Made by a program: the position numbers and the translations under genes
From: an uncultured Muribaculaceae bacterium
Lineage (GTDB): Bacteria > Bacteroidota > Bacteroidia > Bacteroidales > Muribaculaceae
Assembly: GCA_905233915.1 (NCBI GenBank)
Contig: CAJOFM010000004.1
Coordinates: 186,001 to 250,000 of the forward strand
Length of the DNA stretch: 64,000 bases
Direction of reading: 5' to 3'
The notes under the pieces: generated by a model
Told to the model about the DNA's origin: nothing
Seen by the model: the letters and a program-made list of their open reading frames with translations, nothing else
Database searches by the model: none
In this document: one piece after another, positions 25,003 through 33,981 of the stretch
Layout: the number at the start of each line of letters is the position of its first letter
How positions within the stretch are numbered: the stretch's first letter is position 1

Positions 25003-26136
25003 TTACTGCCGTTGGAGCCATAGGGCAAAAAAGCGGTCATAAACTTGATAAGCGCCTTGGGCATCTAAAACCAATTCCTTTTCCACAAGTGTCTTAAGGG
25101 CTGACCTTATAGAACTGGTTGCACCTAGATGATGTTGACTGATGAATGATTGGCCTAAGGCTTGCTGTACAGACTTCTCTTTGGCAATCGCTCTCAGCAA
25201 CTTAGCCTGGGTAGGAGTCACCAATCTCATGAATGTCTGGAAAGTAGCTTCATTCTCATCGACAACTCTGTTCAAAGTATCATCAATGACATCTAGCGTA
25301 ATTAAAGGTTCCCCTGACTCATATAAACAGTTCAACAATACTTGCACATACCACGTGTGTCCAGCGAGCTTTTCATATAGATACCCAAACGCATCGGTAT
25401 TCAACGTCTGGCCATGGCCCGACAGTTTCTCTTTTGCAAATTCGTAATAAGACTGTTCCTGAATCTCATTCAGGTTCAGGATTTGTGTGCTCTGGTAAAA
25501 TGGGCGGTTGGCAGATACGAACATGTTTTCCAACACATGACGTTGGCTACCCGAAAAGATGAAATGAACCGACGTGAGATGTTGAATGTGGGAACGCAGC
25601 AATGCTTCCACATTTCTTTCCTTATAATTAACTATTGACTGGAATTCATCCATCGCTATGACACACTGCTGTCCCGACTGCTCCATATAAGAGAAAATCT
25701 CGGTCAAGGAGTATTCAGCCAATTCTGGTTTCACATCAACGGTAAAGGTTGGCACACCTGACAACGAATCAAAACTGAATAAAGGACGCAATGACTTAAA
25801 AAATGTGGTGACCTGCCTTATAATCTTGTCCTCGGTCGTATCAAGCGAGCCCAGTACAGCATTGGCCAATTGCTCCACCAGCGACGACAAGCTATCAGTC
25901 TTATATAAATCCACATAATAGCACTTTGCTTGTTTTCCAATATTCAGATGATGAAAAGCATGTCGAATAAGTCCTGTTTTGCCCATACGTCGGGGGCTTA
26001 TCAGGGTTACATTGCGACCATTGAGTAATGCCGAGATAAGCCTTTTGGTCTCTTCTTCCCTATCACAAAAGTAATCAGGCGAGAGATATCCTGTCAATAG
26101 AAAAGGATTTGGTGGAGTTGGCTTCTTAACTGGCAT
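25003..26136 (-). CDS. STAND/archaeal-type AAA ATPase with winged-helix C-terminus
   Basis: The 377-residue cytosolic protein belongs to the ATPases of the archaeal ATPase_2 type. Residues 46-55 give the phosphate loop ISPRRMGKTG, and CVIAMDEFQ near residue 193 is Walker B; HFIFSGSQRHVLENMF follows as sensor. The C-terminal part (residues about 285-377) looks like a winged helix (TPTQAKLLRAIAKEKS...SIRSALKTLVEKELVL). Such proteins occur widely in Bacteroidales with no settled role; some relatives act in defence or regulation. The gene has its own promoter (26206-26213) with an unusual triple repeat in the leader, and is followed after 16 bases by a membrane-protein gene. It is AT-richer than its neighbours. 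Confidence 0.8.
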   Translation of the reverse strand: MPVKKPTPPNPFLLTGYLSPDYFCDREEETKRLISALLNGRNVTLISPRRMGKTGLIRHAFHHLNIGKQAKCYYVDLYKTDSLSSLVEQLANAVLGSLDTTEDKIIRQVTTFFKSLRPLFSFDSLSGVPTFTVDVKPELAEYSLTEIFSYMEQSGQQCVIAMDEFQSIVNYKERNVEALLRSHIQHLTSVHFIFSGSQRHVLENMFVSANRPFYQSTQILNLNEIQEQSYYEFAKEKLSGHGQTLNTDAFGYLYEKLAGHTWYVQVLLNCLYESGEPLITLDVIDDTLNRVVDENEATFQTFMRLVTPTQAKLLRAIAKEKSVQQALGQSFISQHHLGATSSIRSALKTLVEKELVLDAQGAYQVYDRFFALWLQRQ

Positions 26137-26158
26137 AATGAATTCAATTCTTTAATTA

Positions 26159-26200
26159 TTGCGAATTTTTCGTTGCGAATTTTTCGTTGCGAATTTTTCG
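26159..26200. repeat. Exact triple 14-base tandem repeat in the ATPase leader
   Basis: Three perfect copies of TTGCGAATTTTTCG lie head to tail between the -7 box (26206-26213) and the ATG (26136), so they would be in the transcribed 5' leader. Each copy contains the near-palindrome CGAATTTTTCG. Confidence 0.85.
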
Positions 26201-26205
26201 CAATG

Positions 26206-26213
26206 CAAAAGTA
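26206..26213 (-). promoter_or_regulatory. -7 promoter box of the ATPase gene
   Basis: The complement reads TACTTTTG, matching TAnnTTTG, 70 bases before the start. Confidence 0.5.
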
Positions 26214-26342
26214 AGCTATTATTTGACTGCAACCAAATTTCAACCAAAAAAAATGCCTTTTCTTATCAAAAAATACTATTGGCGACCCATTTCACGTTAT
26301 AAAGAATATTGGCATTGTTCTTGCTATTATATAAATGTATAG

Positions 26343-27581
26343 ATGCAACGACTGCGTAAATATTACCTGACGACGGTGTTGTGTGCCTTGTGTGCAACGG
26401 GTACACTTGAAGCCGTTCCCGAGCTGCCACTTCCCGACCAGATGCAGGAACAGGAAGAGGACTCGGTGCGCGTGAGCCTCGTCACATTTTATCCTGGCAG
26501 TGAGCCGCACAACATCTGGGGACACAGCGAGATACGTGTCCAGCAGGGCCCTGTTGACCTATACTTCAACTACGGCGTATTTGATTTTCAGGCTCCTGCA
26601 TTCATGTGGCGCTTCATGCTGGGCCAAACCGATTATATGTGCGTGCCTGTTCCCCGGGCATATGCTATGATGGGCATGGAGGAGCGCCGAATGGTGGAGC
26701 AGGAACTCAACCTGCCCCAAGACCGTGCGCTTGCCGTTAGGGACTTCCTATGGAACAACGCGCAGCCCGAGAACCGTGAATATCGATATAAATTCCTAAG
26801 TGACAACTGCTCTACCCGCCCCCGCGATATCATCAAGATGGCAGCGGGCGAGAGCCTTCAATATCCCGCGATGGGCGACACGACTGTCACCTATCGTGAC
26901 ATTTTGGCACACTATTGCCGCAACTATGCGTGGGAAAAATTCGGCATCGACCTGGTGCTGGGTTGGGACATCGACACCGTGCTTGACCAGCGCGCCACCA
27001 TGTTCATCCCCATGCTGCTGATGGATGCCGTGGCGGGAGCCACAGTTACCATCGACGGGCAAACCATGCCACTGGTCAGGGCTACCACAGTGCCCATCGA
27101 CAAGAGCACCAACGGCAACGTCAGGCCTCCCACGCCATGGTACATTTCACCGATGACCGTCGCTGTGCTCGTGCTGGCACTGACTCTGCTCATCAGCTGC
27201 CGCGACTGGCGCCGTCATGACATCTCGCGGTGGTTCGACACGCTCCTGTTCACTACAGGAGGCTTGGCTGGCTGCATCCTGCTCTTCCTCATCTTCTTCT
27301 CTACCCACGAGGCCACTTCGCCCAACATCAACATTGTGTGGCTGCACCCGCTGTTGCTGTTGCTTGCCGTGCTGCCCTGGTTCAAGCGCACCCGCAAAGC
27401 CGCAGGCTGGCTCCATGCGCTGAACGCGCTGGTTGTTGCCCTGCTCATGCTGGCATGGCCGTGGCAGCCCCAAGTGGGCAACATCGCCTTCTTCCCCTTG
27501 ATGGCCGCTCTGGTGACCCGCTCGTTGACCAACGTGCTCCTGGGCTGCCAGACCACCCGAGGCCCAACCGCTGCCAAGTAG
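26343..27581 (+). CDS. DUF4105 membrane protein (candidate lipoprotein N-acyltransferase)
   Basis: The 412-residue protein has a signal-like N-terminal hydrophobic segment, a periplasmic DUF4105 domain (residues about 40-240) and four C-terminal membrane helices (residues about 265-400). The domain shows GHSEIRV after NIW, FNYGVFDF, and the LSDNCSTRPRDII motif with a likely nucleophilic Cys, a Cys/His arrangement as in papain-like NlpC/P60 folds. From memory, a DUF4105 protein of Bacteroides has been reported as the lipoprotein N-acyltransferase Lnb; if so, this gene would complete lipoprotein maturation, but I cannot check orthology here. It is located upstream of secA with about 180 bases between and no clear shared promoter. 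Confidence 0.75.
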   Translation: MQRLRKYYLTTVLCALCATGTLEAVPELPLPDQMQEQEEDSVRVSLVTFYPGSEPHNIWGHSEIRVQQGPVDLYFNYGVFDFQAPAFMWRFMLGQTDYMCVPVPRAYAMMGMEERRMVEQELNLPQDRALAVRDFLWNNAQPENREYRYKFLSDNCSTRPRDIIKMAAGESLQYPAMGDTTVTYRDILAHYCRNYAWEKFGIDLVLGWDIDTVLDQRATMFIPMLLMDAVAGATVTIDGQTMPLVRATTVPIDKSTNGNVRPPTPWYISPMTVAVLVLALTLLISCRDWRRHDISRWFDTLLFTTGGLAGCILLFLIFFSTHEATSPNINIVWLHPLLLLLAVLPWFKRTRKAAGWLHALNALVVALLMLAWPWQPQVGNIAFFPLMAALVTRSLTNVLLGCQTTRGPTAAK

Positions 27582-27714
27582 GAGATTGGCGTTAGGGATT
27601 TTCACATTATATATTCTGACATCAAAACCGCCAATTTTCCCGCCATTTTATACCAGAATGGCGATTTATGCCTGATTCATAGCCTTTAATCGGCTAAAAA
27701 GGTGTATCTTTGCA

Positions 27715-27722
27715 GTTTAGAC
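27715..27722 (+). promoter_or_regulatory. -7 promoter box of secA
   Basis: TATCTTTG, exact consensus, 42 bases before the ATG at 27764. Confidence 0.7.
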
Positions 27723-27763
27723 AACAAATCAAATCATAATATAATAGAATAAGAAACCAAGAA

Positions 27764-30700
27764 ATGGGACTTAGTGACATTCTGAAATCAATGTTTGGCA
27801 ATAAGTCAACGCGTGACTTGAAGAAACTCACGCCTATTGTCAACCAAATCAAAGCGATTTATCCCGAGATTGACGCGCTGGACATCGATAGCCTGCGCCA
27901 GCGCACAGCCGACATCCGTCAGCAACTCAACGAATCAGTGCAGGACAAGCGCGACGAGATCGAACGCATCAAGGCCGAGATCGAGACCCTCGATTATGAG
28001 GAGCGCGAACCGCTGTGGAAGAAGGTCGATGACATCCAGAAGGAAATTCTCGACAAGCTTGAGGAGAAGCTCAACGAGGTATTGCCCACCGTGTTCGCCA
28101 TCGTGAAATCCACGGCAAGACGTTTTGCCGAGAACGAGACCATCATCGTTAACGCCACCCAGCTCGACCGCGACCTGGCCGCTCAGGGCAAGGACTTCGT
28201 GAGCATCGACGGTGACAAGGCCATCTGGAAGAATCACTGGATTGCCGGCGGTAACGAAATCACATGGGACATGATCCACTACGACGTGCAGTTGATTGGT
28301 GGTATCGTGCTGCATCAGGGCAAGATTGCCGAGATGGCGACTGGTGAAGGTAAAACCCTGGTGGCTACCCTGCCCGTCTTCCTGAACGGCTTGACCGGCA
28401 ACGGTGTGCACGTGGTAACCGTCAACGACTACCTGGCCAAGCGCGATAGCGAGTGGATGGGTCCGTTGTACATGTTCCACGGCATGACTGTGGCCTGTAT
28501 CGACAAGACCGAGCCCAACTCGGCCGAACGCCGTGCCGCCTATAACTGCGACATCACCTTCGGTACCAACAGTGAGTTCGGTTTTGACTACCTGCGCGAC
28601 AACATGGCAATGCGCCCCGAGGACATGGTGCAGCGCCCCCACAACTTCGCCATCGTCGATGAGGTCGATAGTGTGCTCATCGATGATGCCCGTACCCCGT
28701 TGATTATTTCCGGTCCCGTGCCCAAGGGAGAGGACCAGATGTTCAACGACTTCAAGGCCAACGTGGAGCGCGTGTACAACGCCCAGCGCCAGCTGGTGAC
28801 CGGCCTGCTCGCCGATGCCAAGAAGATGATGGCCAGCGACGACCAGGATACCGTCAAGGAAGGTACCTTGAGGCTCTTCCGCGCCTTCAAGGGTCTGCCC
28901 AAGTACAAGCCGCTGATCAAGTATCTGAGCGAGGAAGGCGTCAAGAACGCCATGCTCAAGACCGAGGCTTTCTACATGCAGGACAACAACCGCGAGATGC
29001 CCACAGTCACCGACCCCCTGTTCTTCATCATCGATGAAAAGAACAACACCGTCGAGATGACCGATAAGGGTATCGATGTGTTGACCCGTGGTACCGACGA
29101 CCCCGAATTCTTCATCCTGCCCGATATCGCTGCCCAGCTGTCGGCCGTGACCAACGAGCCCCTCAGCGATGAGGAAAAGACCAACAAGAAGGACGAGTTG
29201 CTCGCCAACTACTCGGTTAAGGCCGAGCGCGTGCACACCGTGACCCAGTTGCTGAAGGCCTACACCCTGTTCAACCGCGACGATGAGTACATCGTTACCG
29301 AGAGCGGTGAGGTCAAGATCGTCGATGAGCAGACGGGCCGTGTGATGGAAGGCCGCCGCTACAGCGATGGTCTGCACCAGGCTATCGAGGCCAAGGAAGG
29401 TGTGAAGGTTGAGGCTGCTACCCAGACCTTTGCCACCATCACGCTGCAGAACTACTTCCGCATGTACCACAAGCTGGCCGGTATGACTGGTACCGCCGAG
29501 ACCGAGGCTGGTGAGTTCTGGGACATCTACAAGCTGGATGTTGTGACTATCCCGACCAACAAGCCCGTAATCCGCAACGATATGGCCGACCGCGTCTACA
29601 AGACGCAGAAGGAGAAATTCAACGCCGTCATTGCCGAGATCGAGGCCATGCGCAACTCGGGCCGTCCTACTCTGGTGGGTACCACCAGCGTAGAGATCAG
29701 TGAGATGCTGAGCCGCATGCTTAACCTGCGCCACATCCCACACAACGTCTTGAACGCCAAGCTGCACCAGAAGGAGGCCGACATCGTCGCCCAGGCCGGT
29801 CAGTCGATTGACGGCAAGGGTGTCGTGACCATCGCCACCAACATGGCAGGTCGTGGTACCGATATCAAGCTGTCGCCCGCCGTTAAGGAGGCCGGCGGTC
29901 TTGCCATCATCGGTACCGAGCGCCACGAGTCACGCCGTGTGGACCGCCAGCTGCGAGGCCGTGCCGGTCGTCAGGGAGACCCGGGTTCTTCGGTATTCTT
30001 TGTTTCGTTCGAGGATAAGCTGATGCGCCTGTTCGCCAGCGAGAGCGTTGTCAAGACGCTCGACCGCCTGGGACTCAAGGACGGCGAGGCCATCGAGAGC
30101 AACATGGTAACCAAGAGCATCGAGAATGCCCAGAAGCGCGTCGAGGAGAACAACTTCGGTATCCGTAAGCACCTGCTCGAGTATGACGACGTGATGAACG
30201 CCCAGCGTAAGGTGATTTACACCCGCCGCCATCACGCTCTTATCGGTGAGCGCATCGGCTTGGACATCATCAACACCTTGTATGACAGTGTGGAGGACAT
30301 CGTTGACAGGTATGGTGCCGACGACTATGAGGACTTCAAGTTGAATGTCCTCAAGACCTATGCCATCGAGACCCCGTTCGACGAGGAGACTTACCGCCGT
30401 ATGGACGACGGCAAGAAGCAGGAAATCCTGTATGACGCCGTGCTCAAGACCTTCAACCGCAAGATGGAGCGCTTGAGTGAGGTGGCCGACCCCATCATCC
30501 AACAGATTGTCGAGAACCAGAAGGCCGAAGGCTTGGAGCCTCAGGGCCTCATCCGCGTGCCCATCACCGACGGCAAGCGCACCTTCGGCATTGTCATCGA
30601 CATCAAGGAGGCTGCCGAGACCCACTGCAAGTGCCTGACCAAGGCTTGGCAGAAGGCCGTGATGCTGCTCACCATCGATGAGAACTGGAAAGAGCACCTG

Positions 30701-31096
30701 CGTGAGATGGACCAGTTGCGCCAGAGTGTTCAGAACGCCAGCTATGAGCAGAAGGACCCGCTCGTGATCTACAAGACCGAGGCCTTCAATATGTTCAAGC
30801 AGATGGTCGGCATCATGAACGGCAAGTCTATCGCCATCCTCATGCGCGGCCAGATTCCCGAGGCACCGCCCGAACAGAACGTGCAGGACCGTGAGCCGCA
30901 GCAGCGCCGTCCCCGCTACAGCGAGGGCCGTGGCGGCGAACCCGATCCCAGCCGTCCCAATGCCGCTCCCGTCGGCCCGCGTCCCCAGGGTCCCACCGGC
31001 CCCATCCGCAACGAGGGTCCCAAGATCGGCCGTAACGATCCCTGCCCCTGCGGCAGCGGTAAGAAGTACAAGAACTGCCACGGCAAGGGCCTCTAA
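27764..31096 (+). CDS. secA: Preprotein translocase ATPase SecA
   Basis: The 1110-residue protein is SecA, the motor that pushes unfolded preproteins through SecYEG. Motifs in order: [14 protein letters not shown] (Walker A), [34 protein letters not shown], the [20 protein letters not shown]alker B region, [31 protein letters not shown], and a C-terminal zinc motif [14 protein letters not shown]. It is longer than enterobacterial SecA (about 900), with inserts near residues 340-400, as is usual in Bacteroidetes. The tail before the zinc motif is Pro/Arg-rich. It has its own promoter and a hairpin terminator (31119-31153). Confidence 0.98.
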   Translation: MGLSDILKSMFGNKSTRDLKKLTPIVNQIKAIYPEIDALDIDSLRQRTADIRQQLNESVQDKRDEIERIKAEIETLDYEEREPLWKKVDDIQKEILDKLEEKLNEVLPTVFAIVKSTARRFAENETIIVNATQLDRDLAAQGKDFVSIDGDKAIWKNHWIAGGNEITWDMIHYDVQLIGGIVLHQGKIAEMATGEGKTLVATLPVFLNGLTGNGVHVVTVNDYLAKRDSEWMGPLYMFHGMTVACIDKTEPNSAERRAAYNCDITFGTNSEFGFDYLRDNMAMRPEDMVQRPHNFAIVDEVDSVLIDDARTPLIISGPVPKGEDQMFNDFKANVERVYNAQRQLVTGLLADAKKMMASDDQDTVKEGTLRLFRAFKGLPKYKPLIKYLSEEGVKNAMLKTEAFYMQDNNREMPTVTDPLFFIIDEKNNTVEMTDKGIDVLTRGTDDPEFFILPDIAAQLSAVTNEPLSDEEKTNKKDELLANYSVKAERVHTVTQLLKAYTLFNRDDEYIVTESGEVKIVDEQTGRVMEGRRYSDGLHQAIEAKEGVKVEAATQTFATITLQNYFRMYHKLAGMTGTAETEAGEFWDIYKLDVVTIPTNKPVIRNDMADRVYKTQKEKFNAVIAEIEAMRNSGRPTLVGTTSVEISEMLSRMLNLRHIPHNVLNAKLHQKEADIVAQAGQSIDGKGVVTIATNMAGRGTDIKLSPAVKEAGGLAIIGTERHESRRVDRQLRGRAGRQGDPGSSVFFVSFEDKLMRLFASESVVKTLDRLGLKDGEAIESNMVTKSIENAQKRVEENNFGIRKHLLEYDDVMNAQRKVIYTRRHHALIGERIGLDIINTLYDSVEDIVDRYGADDYEDFKLNVLKTYAIETPFDEETYRRMDDGKKQEILYDAVLKTFNRKMERLSEVADPIIQQIVENQKAEGLEPQGLIRVPITDGKRTFGIVIDIKEAAETHCKCLTKAWQKAVMLLTIDENWKEHLREMDQLRQSVQNASYEQKDPLVIYKTEAFNMFKQMVGIMNGKSIAILMRGQIPEAPPEQNVQDREPQQRRPRYSEGRGGEPDPSRPNAAPVGPRPQGPTGPIRNEGPKIGRNDPCPCGSGKKYKNCHGKGL

Positions 31097-31118
31097 AATG
31101 CCTAGCCGACAACACAAT

Positions 31119-31153
31119 ACAGGCGTGTCAACCATTGCGGTTGGCACGCCTGT
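31119..31153 (+). terminator. Hairpin terminator of secA
   Basis: ACAGGCGTGTCAACC pairs with GGTTGGCACGCCTGT (one G-T pair) around ATTGC, 23 bases after the secA stop; the T tract behind it is weak. Confidence 0.75.
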
Positions 31154-31324
31154 TGTCATAAAATACTTAGCGACAATTAGTTAAATTCGCGAAATCAGCA
31201 TTAGCCCCGCAGGGTTATGACCAATTGCATGATCGTTTCCATCATTTTTTATTGATTTTTTGTTTAAAATCGGGGATGTTGTGTGTTATAAGAGTGTAAC
31301 AGCAAAACAAACAACGAGAAGTTG

Positions 31325-31828
31325 ATGACGATAGACGCATTTAACCAGCAAGCACCACAGCTCAGGCAACTGGCGCTGAAGGCGGCCGCCACAGCGGGTG
31401 CCGACAGCGACACAGCCGAGGACGTCGCCCAAGAGACGATGCTGCGCTTGTGGCAAATGCGTGACGATCCCCGCCTCTACAATCCCGAGGGCTATGCCAC
31501 GACGATTGCACGCCACCTGGCAGTGAACCAGCTGCGCCGCAAGTCTCCCTTACCGCTCGACGAGGGCAAAGCCGCTGACCTGACAGTGCCCTCTCCGCTG
31601 GACCTGATGCTGCAACGCGAAGATGAGCGATGGCTCAGGCAACGCATCCGTAACCTGCCCTACACCCAGCACGTCATCCTCAGGCTGCGACAGGTCGAAC
31701 ACCGCTCCAGCGAGGAGATAGCCAAAATACTGGGAATCCAGACGACGAGCGTCAACACGCTGCTGGCCAGGGCAAGACGGCAACTACTCAACGAAATCCA
31801 ACAACAACGCAACAAAGACAGACAATGA
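31325..31828 (+). CDS. ECF-type RNA polymerase sigma factor
   Basis: The 167-residue protein (ATG at 31325; a TTG three bases earlier is also possible) is an extracytoplasmic-function sigma factor. Region 2 is seen in AEDVAQETMLRLWQMRDDP...YATTIARHLAVNQLRRK and region 4 in QHVILRLRQVEHRSSEEIAKILGIQTTSVNTLLARARRQL, the helix-turn-helix for the -35-type element. It is followed with a 4-base overlap by a putative anti-sigma gene, then by an exported chimeric protein, an outer-membrane barrel and a metallopeptidase, a pattern of cell-surface signalling. No TAnnTTTG box is seen upstream, so the operon may be autoregulated through another promoter type. Confidence 0.9.
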   Translation: MTIDAFNQQAPQLRQLALKAAATAGADSDTAEDVAQETMLRLWQMRDDPRLYNPEGYATTIARHLAVNQLRRKSPLPLDEGKAADLTVPSPLDLMLQREDERWLRQRIRNLPYTQHVILRLRQVEHRSSEEIAKILGIQTTSVNTLLARARRQLLNEIQQQRNKDRQ

Positions 31829-32526
31829 AACGGTATTCACATCAACAAATAGAGGCACTGCTCGACAAGTTCATGGACGGGCAGACCACCGTGGAGGAAG
31901 AGGCCCAGTTGGCCGACTACTTCCGCAGCGCCGACGTGCCCGCCGAGTGGGAGGATTACCGCGCCATGTTTGACTACTTCGACAGCGGGATGACACAACT
32001 TGTTGCCTCGTCCAAACCACGCCGCAACTGGTGGTGGACAACGGGTGCGGCAGCAGCGGCTGTAGCGGCCATCATCGCGGTAACGACCGTGGTAAACCGT
32101 CCAACATCAACCACGACGACAACGGCCGAGCCGCCCGCCATCGCGTCAACAGATTCAACGTCCAACAAGGGAACGCAAGACCTGACACCTGTACAAATAA
32201 CGGAGCTTGCATCACAAACGCCCACTACCCGACCTGTTGAAATGCGACACATTGCGTCCCGAAAAGCCAAACGCACAAATGCCCAAAAAGGCCAACGCCG
32301 CCTGCAAGACGAGAATGCCAAACTGGCCCAAGAAAATGAGCGCCTGCAACGCGAACTGGCCGACCTGAAGCGCCGCGCCTTCATCATCGACCTGGAAGCG
32401 ATGGGCTACAGGGCGGTGCAGGACGAGGACGGCAGCATCGTGCTCATCGACCTTGAACAAGAGCTCGAAAACGAATTGAACAATCATCTGAACAACCAAC
32501 CCACAACCAATATCCCTGCATTATGA
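31825..32526 (+). CDS. Putative anti-sigma factor with periplasmic coiled coil
   Basis: The 233-residue protein has a cytosolic N-terminal region of about 70 residues (HQQIEALLDKFMDGQTTVEEEAQLADYFR, a pattern common to Bacteroidales anti-sigma factors), one membrane helix at about residues 73-91 (WTTGAAAAAVAAIIAVTTVV), a Thr-rich linker, and a periplasmic coiled coil (KLAQENERLQRELADLKRR) ending in a short acidic stretch. It overlaps the sigma-factor gene by four bases and the next gene by four, so the first three genes are translationally coupled. The anti-sigma role is inferred from position and topology; it lacks the FecR domain of SusCD-linked anti-sigma factors. Confidence 0.7.
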   Translation: MKRYSHQQIEALLDKFMDGQTTVEEEAQLADYFRSADVPAEWEDYRAMFDYFDSGMTQLVASSKPRRNWWWTTGAAAAAVAAIIAVTTVVNRPTSTTTTTAEPPAIASTDSTSNKGTQDLTPVQITELASQTPTTRPVEMRHIASRKAKRTNAQKGQRRLQDENAKLAQENERLQRELADLKRRAFIIDLEAMGYRAVQDEDGSIVLIDLEQELENELNNHLNNQPTTNIPAL

Positions 32527-33902
32527 AAACTCAGAACAGCATCATAGCAACGATGACCGTCATCACGGTCATGATTATGGCCCTGCTCACCTCGTTTACG
32601 GCCAGCGCCAACGTATATGAGGACAGGCTGCAAACGGCCTTTGATGATATCATTAACGCCGTCTCCTTAGATTCACGCAAGCATTTGGTCAGCATCTATT
32701 CCAACCCCGCGACCGGAATCAAGGAGGGCCAACTCGATGTGTACAAGTTCACCATCGGTCGCGATGGCATGGGTCTGATCGAGGAAGCCCAAAAGATATA
32801 TGAGCAAGTCAATGGCAACAGCAACGCTGATGTTTACACCCTGTGGATTAACGACAACGGCGAGTGGAACACCCAGGGCTACCGTATCTATTACAACCCC
32901 GACGAGACCATTGTCGTGGGACTGGCCTGTGACCACTGCTACACCGTGGGCTTTATCGCCCCCGATGACAAGCAGCACCGCAAGACCTACACCCTGGAGT
33001 GGAGCACCCCCGACGACTATAGCGACAGCATCAGCGGACGCATCATCACCACCTATGCCCCCATCAAGGCCAAGGCGGGCGATGGCCATCGAATCAGCTC
33101 AGTGGTCATCAACACCGACAACCTGGACAAACTGATGGAGCAAATGCAGAACGAGGGTATGGAAAAATACCAAAAGGAATTGGAGAAGACGCAAAAGAAG
33201 CTGGAAAAGGCTCAAGCCAAATTGGATGATGCCTTGTCCAAACTCCAGAACAAGTCCAGTTCATTCTCAAGTTCTTCTTCAAGTTCCACTTCAAGCTCTG
33301 GTTCCAGCCACGTAATAAAGGGAAAAGTGACCGATCCCGACGGCGAACCGCTGATTGGTGCAACGATACAGGCCATCGGCCCACTTGGCCCAGGAAACGG
33401 CACAGCTACCGATATAAACGGTGAGTTCACGCTGACGGTTCCTGATAATGTGAAGCAAATCAAGGTTTCATATGTTGGCTACAAAACCCAGGTATTGCCT
33501 GTTCAACCCAACATGGTCACCAAGATGGACAACGATGATGACCAACTTGATGAGCTCCAGGATCTGTTTCTACGCCCCAAGCCCGGCAAGGACAACGACA
33601 ATCTCAACGGTAAGAACAACTCCAAGAGCTGGATGAAGCAACTGCTTTTCTACATCGAAAAAATACAGCAGTCTTCTGGAGACAACAGATACCTCTATCT
33701 GTCCAAACTCTACGAACTGTGCAAGGACACCGATGGACTTGATCAGACCGACCTGAAAATCGGCATGCAGCAACTGGCATCGGTCTATAAGCAACTCAAG
33801 GAAAAGAAAAAACTCAAGGATAACGAACTCATTTTCCTCGAGAGCATGGTCGATCTGCTCGAGAACAAAACCAAGAGTATCCACTCTTGGAATCCAGACT
33901 AA
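32523..33902 (+). CDS. Exported chimeric protein with coiled coil, Ser-rich linker and CarboxypepD-regulatory-like domain
   Basis: The 459-residue protein begins with a signal peptide ending near TASA (residue 29). Residues 30-210 are an uncharacterised alpha/beta domain (YTLWINDNGEWNTQGYRIYY and GRIITTYAPIKAKAG are visible). A coiled coil (about 215-245, KYQKELEKTQKKLEKAQAKL) and a run of about 18 Ser-rich residues lead to a carboxypeptidase-regulatory-like beta-sandwich (residues about 265-345; IKGKVTDPDGEPLIGATI, GEFTLTVPDNVKQIKVSYVGYKT). This domain is typical of TonB-dependent transporter N-termini, yet no barrel follows here. The rest is helical. The stop codon starts a TAAAGTT decamer array. 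It may link the anti-sigma factor and the adjacent barrel; this is inference. Confidence 0.7.
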   Translation: MKTQNSIIATMTVITVMIMALLTSFTASANVYEDRLQTAFDDIINAVSLDSRKHLVSIYSNPATGIKEGQLDVYKFTIGRDGMGLIEEAQKIYEQVNGNSNADVYTLWINDNGEWNTQGYRIYYNPDETIVVGLACDHCYTVGFIAPDDKQHRKTYTLEWSTPDDYSDSISGRIITTYAPIKAKAGDGHRISSVVINTDNLDKLMEQMQNEGMEKYQKELEKTQKKLEKAQAKLDDALSKLQNKSSSFSSSSSSSTSSSGSSHVIKGKVTDPDGEPLIGATIQAIGPLGPGNGTATDINGEFTLTVPDNVKQIKVSYVGYKTQVLPVQPNMVTKMDNDDDQLDELQDLFLRPKPGKDNDNLNGKNNSKSWMKQLLFYIEKIQQSSGDNRYLYLSKLYELCKDTDGLDQTDLKIGMQQLASVYKQLKEKKKLKDNELIFLESMVDLLENKTKSIHSWNPD

Positions 33903-33929
33903 AGTTATCTAAAGTTGATTAAAGTTTAA
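33900..33929 (+). repeat. Decamer array TAAAGTT at a stop codon
   Basis: Three units TAAAGTTATC, TAAAGTTGAT, TAAAGTTTAA follow with period 10. The first TAA is the stop codon of the upstream gene, and the next two TAA fall in the other two frames. Confidence 0.8.
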
Positions 33930-33981
33930 CCTACTGTTTCATGTAGAATAATGCATGAAACGGCCATAACTATACCCTATT

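Noticed and set aside
27935..29926. 663-codon open frame on the minus strand opposite secA
   Set aside because: It lies entirely within secA in the antisense direction; its composition (His/Leu/Val/Gly-rich) is the usual mirror of a GC-rich gene, and secA has all motifs.
29930..31159. 409-codon open frame opposite the 3' part of secA
   Set aside because: Antisense mirror of secA with low-complexity Leu/Val/Gly composition.
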